11,841 nt of DNA. It comes from Ghiorsea sp. (GTDB lineage: Bacteria > Pseudomonadota > Zetaproteobacteria > Mariprofundales > Mariprofundaceae). Shown here piece after piece: positions 1-6,584 of the stretch; position 1 is the first letter of the stretch; every line of letters starts with the position of its first letter. The translations under genes were made by a program, and so were the position numbers. The stretch lies in assembly GCA_021772875.1 (NCBI GenBank), contig JAJFLD010000064.1:1-11841 (forward strand). The letters are read 5' to 3'. The notes beneath the pieces are model-generated. The model was not told where the DNA came from and searched no databases. It saw only the letters and a program-made list of their open reading frames with translations.

Positions 1-155
1 TCCTTAATACCGATGCCAAAACTTATGGCGGATCCAATCTTGGTAATGCAGGTGAACTTATCACCGATACGCAAGCATGGATGGGGCAACAGCACTCAAT
101 AGCGATGATGTTACCACCGCTATCCTGCGTCATATTTAAAAGCAATCCATCGTAA
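1..155 (+). CDS. glgB: 1,4-alpha-glucan branching enzyme, C-terminal fragment (cut by window start)
   Basis: Only the last 50 codons are present; the gene runs in from the left edge with the first full codon at base 3 and stops at TAA 153-155. The peptide begins LNTDAKTYGGSNLGNAGEL and ends with MLPPLSCVIFKSNPS. The 'NTDA..YGGSN.GN.G' block followed by a short spacer and 'LPPL' near the end is the signature of the C-terminal all-beta domain of GH13 glycogen branching enzymes. GlgB transfers alpha-1,4 segments to make alpha-1,6 branches in glycogen. The catalytic domain lies outside the window, so activity cannot be judged. It ends just before an intrinsic terminator, so it is probably the last gene of its transcript. 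Other GH13 enzymes share this beta domain, but the YGGSN motif favours GlgB. Confidence 0.85.
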   Translation, partial: LNTDAKTYGGSNLGNAGELITDTQAWMGQQHSIAMMLPPLSCVIFKSNPS

Positions 156-184
156 AAGGACTAAGCTCAATCAACCGCTTGCTC

Positions 185-219
185 GTGTCTCATGAAACAT
201 GATGAGGTACTCTTTTTTT
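185..219 (+). terminator. Intrinsic terminator after glgB
   Basis: Bases 185-193 pair with 202-210 (nine pairs, two of them G-U) around an eight-base loop. The stem is followed by TC and seven T (213-219). It starts 30 bases after the glgB stop codon and points in the glgB direction. The stem is modest in G+C, so efficiency is uncertain, but stem, spacing and T-tract agree with a rho-independent terminator. Confidence 0.65.
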
Positions 220-340
220 CAAGCAACAAGCAAACTTAAAAAATAAAAAATGAGTATGCATTCATCATAGCTAGATTATTTTTTAGGCAATAAAACTATT
301 TTTATGGCTTGGAAGTCTTGTGTCATATAGCTTTTGGCAT

Positions 341-356
341 TGGCATTTCTATTGCT
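341..356 (+). promoter_or_regulatory. Sigma-54 (RpoN) -24/-12 promoter of glnN
   Basis: TGGCATTTCTATTGCT matches the sigma-54 consensus TGGCAYR-N4-TTGCW at every defined position except one (T for R), with exactly ten bases between the invariant GG (342-343) and GC (354-355). Transcription would start near 367, leaving a leader of about 30 bases before the glnN Shine-Dalgarno site. Sigma-54 promoters with an NtrC-type activator commonly drive glutamine synthetase genes, so position and target agree. I did not find a convincing NtrC operator pair (GCAC-N-GTGC type) between 156 and 330. That stretch is A+T-rich and otherwise featureless after the glgB terminator. Confidence 0.7.
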
Positions 357-397
357 TTTAGCAATTAATATTTTGTACCCTAAGGTGAGGAAATCAA

Positions 398-2572
398 ATG
401 AGTGGAAACGAATCCAGAGTTCAAGCAATCCATCAAATAACCAATCGTGAACCTACAGTTGTTCAGCAGACTGAGCCCCTTGGTAAAATTTGGGCTTGCG
501 ATGTATTCAATTTGGCAAAAATGGAAGAGGCTCTTTCAAAAACTGCATATAAAGCAGTGAAGAAAACAGTGGAAACTGGCGCGCCGCTTGAGCCAAGCAT
601 AGCAGAAGTCGTTGCAGCAGGTATGAAAGAATGGGCGATTGCAAAGGGCGCGAAATTCTTTTCGCACATTTTTTACCCCATGACCAATATTACGGCTGAA
701 AAACATGATGGTTTTATCATTACCAGCTCAGAAGGTAATGCCATCACTGAATTCAGTGGCAGCTTATTGATTAAGGGTGAGCCTGATGGTTCATCATTCC
801 CTAACGGTAGCTTGCGCATGACCAATTCAGCGCGTGGTTACACAGCTTGGGATCCAACCAGCCCAGCTTATATTATGCACACAGATAATGGTGCAACATT
901 GATGATTCCATCGGTGTTTATGTCGTGGACAGGCGAAGCTTTGGATAAAAAAATTCCTTTGCTTCGTTCGAATGCGGCCATGAGCAAAGCTGGGCAGAAA
1001 GTACTCGCATTAATGGGGGAAACTGAGGTTGCACGGCTTAATTCAAGCTGTGGTGCAGAGCAAGAGTATTTCTTGGTGGATGCAAACTTTGCCAATGCGC
1101 GCCCCGATTTGTTATTGACAGGTCGCACCTTGTTTGGAGCACCAGCAGCCAAAGGCCAACAGTTTGATGATCATTATTTCGGTGCAATTCCTGCACGTGT
1201 GCAAATTTTCATGCAAGATTTTGAAGATCAGCTTTACCGCTTGGGTATTCCTGCAAAAACGCATCACAATGAAGTAGCGCCAGGTCAATTTGAAATAGCG
1301 CCTTATTATGAGTCAGCGAATGTTGCAGCCGATCATCAGCAATTGATGATGACTTTGATGAAAGCAACAGCGAAAAAACATGGTTTCTTGTGTTTGTTGC
1401 ATGAAAAGCCATTTGCTGGCATCAATGGTTCGGGTAAACATGTGAACTGGTCTGTGGGTAATGCTACCCAAGGCAACTTGCTTGATCCGGGTAAAACACC
1501 GCATGATAACCTTAACTTCCTTTTGTTTTGTGGTGCTGTGATTCGTGGTGTACACAAATTTGGACCGCTATTGCGTGCAGTGATTGCTACAGCATCAAAT
1601 GATCACAGGTTGGGTGCCAATGAAGCACCACCAGCGATTATGTCTGTTTATTTGGGCGACCAATTGGAGAAAGTATTTAAAGACATCAAAGACGGTAAAG
1701 TTGTTGCTTCAACGTCTGGTGGTGAGATGGATTTGGGCTTATCACAGATCTTAAAATTTGAACGTGATCCTGGCGACCGTAATCGCACATCACCGTTTGC
1801 TTTTACAGGTAATCGCTTCGAATTTCGTGCTGTGGGTTCATCACAATCGGTCTCTGGACCATTGGTTGCCATGAATACGATGTTGGCAGACTCTCTCAAC
1901 TGGATTGCCGAAAAACTTGAAGCTGAATTGAGTAAGGGTGTTACGCAGGCAGATGCCGTGGTGGCAGTGCTTAAAGTGTTGATGGATGAACATGGTAATG
2001 CTGTGTTTGGTGGTGATGGTTATTCTGCTGAATGGCATGAAAAAGCAGTATCAGAGCGTGGTCTGAAAAATATTCCTACCACTGCAGACGCCCTGCCAGC
2101 TTTACGTGAAGCTTCGGTAATAGAGCTCTTTAAGAATACAGGTGTTTTATCACCAGTAGAATTAGAAAGTCGTTTTGAAGTGTATGCAGAGCAATATATT
2201 CTTGCCATTGAAGTGGAGGCTAAAGTGGTTGTTGATATGGCAAAAACAGCTATTTACCCAGCCGTGATGAATTATTTATCTGATTTGGGTGTGGCCAATG
2301 CAAGCATGGCTGATTTGGAGATAGAAATTGATGATACAGTGATGAAAACTGTCGCTTTAGAAGTCAATGCCATGATGGCTGCGGTGTCTAAATTGGATAA
2401 AGCCATAGCACAACATGACTTTGCTTCAACAGAAGAGCACATGCAATTTATGGCCAACGATATTCGTTCTTTAATGGATGAAGTGCGTTTACATGCTGAT
2501 ACACTTGAAACAGAAGTCGATGATGCTTTGTGGCCGTTGCCAAAATATAGAGAAATGTTGTTTATTAAATAA
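398..2572 (+). CDS. glnN: Glutamine synthetase type III
   Basis: ATP-dependent ligation of ammonia to glutamate, the cytoplasmic entry point for nitrogen. At 724 aa it has the length of GSIII enzymes, far longer than the ~470 aa GlnA type I. Visible GSIII blocks are: an N-terminal GSIII-specific region up to about 200; AEQEYFLVD at 220-228 (metal-binding glutamates); HHNEVAPGQFEIAP at 289-302; NGSGKHVNWS at 343-352 (ammonium/glutamate loop); ASNDHRLGANEAPPAI at 399-414; and the arginine-rich RNRT..F.GNRFEFR stretch near 465-485. The C-terminal part after about 560 is the long helical extension typical of GSIII. ATG 398 is preceded by AAGGTGAGG (382-390) with seven-base spacing, so the start is secure. 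It is a single-gene transcript between a sigma-54-like promoter and a strong terminator. GSIII lacks the type I adenylylation loop, so control is probably mainly transcriptional (inference). Confidence 0.96.
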   Translation: MSGNESRVQAIHQITNREPTVVQQTEPLGKIWACDVFNLAKMEEALSKTAYKAVKKTVETGAPLEPSIAEVVAAGMKEWAIAKGAKFFSHIFYPMTNITAEKHDGFIITSSEGNAITEFSGSLLIKGEPDGSSFPNGSLRMTNSARGYTAWDPTSPAYIMHTDNGATLMIPSVFMSWTGEALDKKIPLLRSNAAMSKAGQKVLALMGETEVARLNSSCGAEQEYFLVDANFANARPDLLLTGRTLFGAPAAKGQQFDDHYFGAIPARVQIFMQDFEDQLYRLGIPAKTHHNEVAPGQFEIAPYYESANVAADHQQLMMTLMKATAKKHGFLCLLHEKPFAGINGSGKHVNWSVGNATQGNLLDPGKTPHDNLNFLLFCGAVIRGVHKFGPLLRAVIATASNDHRLGANEAPPAIMSVYLGDQLEKVFKDIKDGKVVASTSGGEMDLGLSQILKFERDPGDRNRTSPFAFTGNRFEFRAVGSSQSVSGPLVAMNTMLADSLNWIAEKLEAELSKGVTQADAVVAVLKVLMDEHGNAVFGGDGYSAEWHEKAVSERGLKNIPTTADALPALREASVIELFKNTGVLSPVELESRFEVYAEQYILAIEVEAKVVVDMAKTAIYPAVMNYLSDLGVANASMADLEIEIDDTVMKTVALEVNAMMAAVSKLDKAIAQHDFASTEEHMQFMANDIRSLMDEVRLHADTLETEVDDALWPLPKYREMLFIK

Positions 2573-2596
2573 TATAATACACAACATAAGTATATG

Positions 2597-2628
2597 AAAA
2601 AGGCCGCTATATTTAGCGGCCTTTTTTT
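2597..2628. terminator. Bidirectional intrinsic terminator between glnN and pgl
   Basis: GGCCGCTA (2602-2609) pairs perfectly with TAGCGGCC (2614-2621) around a four-base loop, flanked by five A on the left and seven T on the right. It works as an intrinsic terminator in both orientations. It lies 25 bases after the glnN stop, and its T-tract touches the pgl stop codon (2627-2629), so it ends both convergent transcripts. Confidence 0.92.
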
Positions 2629-3307
2629 ATGTAGGCCAAGCTGCTTGGTCAACCACCCATAGGGCATTATGGATATGTGTTACGGGTAAATCAGCACCAT
2701 GGTTTATCTTTTGCATGACTTCGCGTTTGCTCTCCCCTGTCGCTAAAATGATGCACTGGCGATGATTATTGAGCGCATCAAACCCCATGCTCACCCGCTC
2801 AGCTGGTGGTTTGGGTGAATTAAACACAGCTGAAGCTAACATTTCGCTTTTAAGGGCGGGATTATTCGGAAACAAACTGGCTGTGTGCCCATCTTCACCC
2901 ATACCAAGCAAAACAAAATCTAAGCTTTTGAGATGAGATAATTGAGCTGAATAGAGGTGGGCGGCATGTTCTGTACCGCCAGAAAAGTCTATGCTGTGAA
3001 TGTGATGCTCTGGAATGGTTCGCCCATCCAATAGTGCAAGCCTTGCCATCGTTTCATTACGTTCAGGATGGCCTTTGGCCAATGCTCGCTCATCACCAAA
3101 CCAAATGTGGATGGATGCCCAAGGTAAATCTTCATTTCGCAATAATCGATAACACAATTCAGGCGTACTGCCGCCGGCCAAAACCCAATGAAAAACACCA
3201 CGTTTATCCACAGCTTCGTGGCAGGCTTTGACAATTTCTTGGGCGACATATGTTGCGGCTGCTTTGTTATTATCAAAGCATTTGAGTGGTATATCATCAA
3301 AAAACAT
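2627..3307 (-). CDS. pgl: 6-phosphogluconolactonase (DevB/SOL type)
   Basis: Hydrolyses 6-phospho-D-glucono-1,5-lactone to 6-phosphogluconate, the middle step of the oxidative pentose-phosphate pathway, in the cytoplasm. The 226 aa length fits the family. Motifs: VLAGGSTPELCYRLL at 42-56 (phosphate-binding loop), HIWFGDERA at 67-75, and LLGMGEDGHTASLFP at 133-147 with the catalytic-site histidine of GxDGHTAS. It is the third gene of the zwf-gnd-pgl set, starting only 11 bases after the gnd stop. I see no Shine-Dalgarno sequence before ATG 3307, so translation is probably coupled to gnd. A bidirectional terminator immediately follows the stop. Glucosamine-6-phosphate isomerase shares the fold, but GDER and the neighbours settle the call. 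Confidence 0.95.
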   Translation of the reverse strand: MFFDDIPLKCFDNNKAAATYVAQEIVKACHEAVDKRGVFHWVLAGGSTPELCYRLLRNEDLPWASIHIWFGDERALAKGHPERNETMARLALLDGRTIPEHHIHSIDFSGGTEHAAHLYSAQLSHLKSLDFVLLGMGEDGHTASLFPNNPALKSEMLASAVFNSPKPPAERVSMGFDALNNHRQCIILATGESKREVMQKINHGADLPVTHIHNALWVVDQAAWPT

Positions 3308-3318
3308 CGTTGAACGGC

Positions 3319-4239
3319 TTATTTCTTTTCGGCAGGTTTGATGATGTGGCCACCAAAACCTGCGCGTTGAGCATTGACGATTTTCCCTGCAAAAGCATCC
3401 TTTTGTCGGCTGCGGAAGCGCATTTGCAAGGCTAAGGTCATCACTGGTGTAGGTATGCCCAAATCAATGGCTTCTGTGGCTGTCCAGCGGCCTTCACCAG
3501 AATCATCCATCCAATCAGACAGGGAGGATAAATCACCATCTTGTTCTAAGGCATCACCAGTTAAATCAAGCAACCATGAACTCACCACAGAACCATGTTG
3601 CCACACCCGTGAAATTTGATGCATGTCCAAATCAAATTCATTTTTGGCTTTCATCAGTTCAAAACCTTCAGCAAAAGCTTGCATCATACCGTATTCCAAA
3701 CCGTTATGAACCATTTTTACAAAGTGACCTGCACCGACAGGGCCCATATGTCCCCAGCCTTTACCATCATTGGAGGCGAGGGTGGTGAGTGCTGGCGCAA
3801 TCAAGTCGATAGCTTCTTTTTCGCCACCAATCATTAGGGAGTAACCATTTTTTAAACCCCAAACGCCACCAGATGTGCCGCAATCAGCAAACAAGATACC
3901 TTTTTCAGCCAGTGCTTTGCCTCGGCGTTGACCTTCTTTGTAATTGGAGTTTCCACCGTCGATAATCAAATCGCCAGCTTCAAGACCTGCGTTTAACAAG
4001 TTGTCGATGCTTGCATCAACATATTCATGCGGAACCATAACCCACAATACGCGAGGACGAGGAAGTTGGGCGACCACATCTTCTAAACTACTGGCCGTAG
4101 ATACAGCATCAAACTCAGTAGCCAAAGCTTCACCAGGTGCAGCAGCAACATCATAAGCAACCACTTGGTGATCTGCCTGCATCAAACGTTTTACCATATT
4201 GCCGCCCATGCGACCCAATCCAATCATTGCCAGTTTCAT
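3319..4239 (-). CDS. gnd: 6-phosphogluconate dehydrogenase, decarboxylating, short NAD-type
   Basis: Oxidatively decarboxylates 6-phosphogluconate to ribulose-5-phosphate and CO2. At 306 aa it is the short form (GndA/YqeC type), not the ~470 aa long form. Residues 1-30 form the Rossmann beta-alpha-beta with GLGRMGGNM at 7-15. The second strand ends in VVAYD (26-30): an acidic residue where NADP-dependent long forms have Asn-Arg-Thr, suggesting preference for NAD. Substrate motifs are IDGGNSNYKEG (93-103), CGTSGGVWGLKNGYSLMIGG (120-139) and GPVGAGHFVKMVHNGLEYG (166-184, with the catalytic Lys and Asn). CAGGAG (4247-4252 on the minus strand) sits seven bases before ATG 4239, so the start is firm. 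It lies 55 bases downstream of zwf and 11 upstream of pgl. NAD preference is an inference from one position. Confidence 0.93.
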   Translation of the reverse strand: MKLAMIGLGRMGGNMVKRLMQADHQVVAYDVAAAPGEALATEFDAVSTASSLEDVVAQLPRPRVLWVMVPHEYVDASIDNLLNAGLEAGDLIIDGGNSNYKEGQRRGKALAEKGILFADCGTSGGVWGLKNGYSLMIGGEKEAIDLIAPALTTLASNDGKGWGHMGPVGAGHFVKMVHNGLEYGMMQAFAEGFELMKAKNEFDLDMHQISRVWQHGSVVSSWLLDLTGDALEQDGDLSSLSDWMDDSGEGRWTATEAIDLGIPTPVMTLALQMRFRSRQKDAFAGKIVNAQRAGFGGHIIKPAEKK

Positions 4240-4294
4240 ATGAGAACTCCTGTATTTTTAATGTTATTCGTTTTTTACTTGTTACTTTAAGCTT

Positions 4295-6301
4295 TTACGT
4301 TGGTGTTGATATATCTGCAGATTCTACCCATTCTTTTTCATCCACAATGATATTGTAGCGTTCTCTGGCCACTTTCATGATGCGTTCGGCAAACAAAGGT
4401 TTGTCCACCAACACTTTACAAAAATCGCGTTTGTCCATGATATAAAGCGCACAATAAGTTTGGGCATAGACATTGGCTTTCCTTTTTTTAGTAACCAACA
4501 GGCTAAGCTCACCAAAAACATCATTTTTACTTAATGTTTTTAAAAATTTCCCTTGTTTATCTTTGATATCAACACTGCCCATTTCAATGATAAACAATTC
4601 ATGCCCTTCGCTACCGTAGCGAAGCACTTGATCACCAGCATTAAAGACGACGGGTTTGAGCATCATGGCAAATGCTCTTAACATGGTGTCATCACTGCCT
4701 TCAAATAGTGGTGTTTGTTTTAACGCGTCTTTGGGTGAGCGCGCAACCCAATTGCGATGTTCAGGTGAAATTAATTTAAATGCTTCTTTGGGCCCCCATG
4801 AGCCAAAGGGGTAATTGGGGAAATTTGTAGCTTTTTCTTTACTCCAAACATCCAAAACAGGTTGCACAATCGCCCACGATGTTTCCACCAAATCCGAGCG
4901 TGAAAATAATGAAGCATCACCACGCATACAATCATGCAACATGGTTTCATAACCTGTGCCAGGTTGTGCTACAAAAGCCTCATCATATTCAAAGCGCATA
5001 TTTACTTTGCGTAAATTCATGGATGGGCCAGGTCGTTTGGCCAAAAACCTAAGCTCAATACCTTCATCTGGTTGAATGCGGAAAATAAGTTGGTTGGCTT
5101 CGAGCTGATCTACAGCGGGTGTGCCGCGGAAGGTAAAATCAGGGGCTTGGCGAAATTGAACGACGATTTCCGTTGATTTAAAGCCCAAACCTTTACCTGA
5201 ACGCAAAAACACGGGCACACCATGCCAGCGCCAATTATCAATGCGCAGCTTTAAAGCAGCAAAGGTTTCAGTGTTTGAGTGGGGGTCAACCAAATGTTCA
5301 TCACGGTATGCTTGGGCAGGGCTACCATCCGCTTTTAGCCCTGCACCGTATTGACCACGCACAGCATGGGTGGCGACATCATCGGGCCCCATGATGCGCA
5401 CAGTGCTGAATAGTTTGTATTTTTCATTGCGAATGGCTTCAGGCTCGTAAGAGGTGGGTGCTTCCATGCATAAATAGGCCATCATTTGAAACAAATGGTT
5501 TTGAATCATGTCGCGTACAACACCAGAATGATCATAATAACCACCGCGCCATTCTACGCCAACTTGCTCGGCAGCAGTGATTTGAATGTGATCAATATGT
5601 GTTCGGTTCCATAAGGGTTCGAACATGCCATTGGCAAAACGAAAGGCGAGCAGGTTTTGCACGGCTTCTTTACCCAAATAATGGTCAATACGATAAACTT
5701 GGCGCTCTTTCCAATAGGTTAAGATTTCCGTGTTTAATGCCTTGGCCGATTTGGAATCACTGCCAAAAGGTTTTTCGACAATGATACGTCGCCAGCCCGT
5801 GGTTTCATGATTAAGCCCCACAGATTCCAAACCATCAGAAATCATACCAAACACACTGGGCGGTGTCGCCATATAAAAAAGAACATTGCCTTGGGTATTG
5901 TGGCGGCCATTAAAAGCATTTAGAAATTTATCAAGATGAGAAAAGGTGTCCCCATCGTCAAAATTACCTTGCATATAATGAATGCGGTCGCAAAACATCA
6001 GCCATGAATCTTCATCAAAATCAGTGCGGCGTGAATAAGTATGCACATCTTCGCTGATTTGAGCACGGAAGGATGCGGTGTTAAAATCATCAATGGCAAC
6101 ACCCAAAATAGCAAAATCATCAGGCATGAGTTTGTCGTTATAAAGGTTAAACAAAGATGGGATGAGCAAACGTTTGGTTAAATCACCAGAAGCACCAAAA
6201 ATAACAATCATACATGGGCTGGGTGGGGTTTCTGAATCATTAAGCACCGATGCAATATTCAATTCAACGTCGTGAGCTTTTGGGGTATGCGTACCGTTCA
6301 T
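4295..6301 (-). CDS. zwf: Glucose-6-phosphate 1-dehydrogenase fused to a C-terminal cyclic-nucleotide-binding domain
   Basis: Oxidises glucose-6-phosphate to 6-phosphogluconolactone, the first step of the pathway finished by gnd and pgl downstream. Numbered from ATG 6301 (668 aa): GASGDLTKR at 36-44 (dinucleotide loop), IVEKPFGSD at 174-182, RIDHYLGKE at 204-212 (catalytic histidine in DHYLGK), and the G6PD core ending with YPFGSWGPKEA at 497-507. Typical Zwf is about 490 aa and stops near here. Residues ~525-645 add a complete cNMP/CRP-like beta-roll. It includes NAGDQVLRYGSEGHELFIIE and the phosphate-binding cassette FGELSLL..KKRKANV with Glu 598 and Arg 607 retained. The equivalent of the NADP-binding Arg of E. 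coli Zwf (IIGVGR) reads ILGVAI here. A TTG three codons upstream (6310) is an alternative start; neither start has a strong Shine-Dalgarno. Confidence 0.93.
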   Translation of the reverse strand: MNGTHTPKAHDVELNIASVLNDSETPPSPCMIVIFGASGDLTKRLLIPSLFNLYNDKLMPDDFAILGVAIDDFNTASFRAQISEDVHTYSRRTDFDEDSWLMFCDRIHYMQGNFDDGDTFSHLDKFLNAFNGRHNTQGNVLFYMATPPSVFGMISDGLESVGLNHETTGWRRIIVEKPFGSDSKSAKALNTEILTYWKERQVYRIDHYLGKEAVQNLLAFRFANGMFEPLWNRTHIDHIQITAAEQVGVEWRGGYYDHSGVVRDMIQNHLFQMMAYLCMEAPTSYEPEAIRNEKYKLFSTVRIMGPDDVATHAVRGQYGAGLKADGSPAQAYRDEHLVDPHSNTETFAALKLRIDNWRWHGVPVFLRSGKGLGFKSTEIVVQFRQAPDFTFRGTPAVDQLEANQLIFRIQPDEGIELRFLAKRPGPSMNLRKVNMRFEYDEAFVAQPGTGYETMLHDCMRGDASLFSRSDLVETSWAIVQPVLDVWSKEKATNFPNYPFGSWGPKEAFKLISPEHRNWVARSPKDALKQTPLFEGSDDTMLRAFAMMLKPVVFNAGDQVLRYGSEGHELFIIEMGSVDIKDKQGKFLKTLSKNDVFGELSLLVTKKRKANVYAQTYCALYIMDKRDFCKVLVDKPLFAERIMKVARERYNIIVDEKEWVESADISTPT

Positions 6302-6498
6302 GTTTACCAACTTTACACGTAATCATTCTTTTGCAATGTTACTTTCAGTATGGTGAATTGAAAATGAAGCGCAATGTTTTTTACGCCAACTTGTTTTTTT
6401 GTTTCATGAGCAGGAGACATGATGCCATTAAAATATAGCGCCGATATGCAAGCAGCAGGGTCATGATATTGGAAAACATGTGCATTTCTTTTATGTCT
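6302..6498. other. Left part of the zwf/ppk divergent intergenic region
   Basis: This stretch must hold the promoter of the minus-strand zwf-gnd-pgl operon, but I could not fix a convincing -35/-10 pair. On the minus strand there is a TATATT-like element near 6431-6437 without a well-spaced -35 hexamer. No hairpin with T-tract and no credible small gene is visible; short open frames here lack ribosome sites. Confidence 0.4.
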
Positions 6499-6526
6499 AT
6501 GTCATTTTACGGTCATTATCAGTCGT
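6499..6526 (+). promoter_or_regulatory. Pho-box-like direct repeat upstream of ppk
   Basis: ATGTCAT (6499-6505), then four bases, then CGGTCAT (6510-6516) gives two seven-base units at 11-base spacing. Each matches the PhoB half-site CTGTCAT at six of seven positions, and the four-base A/T spacer TTTA is typical. A weaker third unit, CAGTCGT, follows at 6520-6526. A possible -10 element, ATTAAT (6538-6543), lies about 11 bases further on, which would let PhoB replace the -35 contact. ppk is a known Pho-regulon member in several proteobacteria, which supports the reading. PhoB binding itself is inferred. Confidence 0.6.
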
Positions 6527-6584
6527 TACTTTACGCGATTAATGCCAAGTGCATCAAGTGTTACAATGAAAGGTGAGAGCAACC

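Noticed and set aside
232..300. ATGAGTATGCATTCAT near-palindrome as an NtrC operator
   Set aside because: It lacks the GCAC/GTGC half-sites of NtrC operators; an A/T-rich near-palindrome of this size is expected by chance in such sequence.
868..2208. Several open frames of 60-95 codons antisense to glnN
   Set aside because: They lie wholly within the conserved glnN coding region, lack ribosome sites and their translations show no domain-like pattern; they are shadows of codon usage.
2272..2667. 131-codon minus-strand open frame spanning the glnN end and the bidirectional terminator
   Set aside because: It overlaps the conserved glnN C-terminus, runs through the terminator hairpin and overlaps the pgl 3' end in another frame; no independent support.
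6573..6584. GTG start for ppk four codons upstream of the ATG
   Set aside because: The GTG is part of the AAAGGTGAG Shine-Dalgarno sequence that is ideally spaced for ATG 6585.
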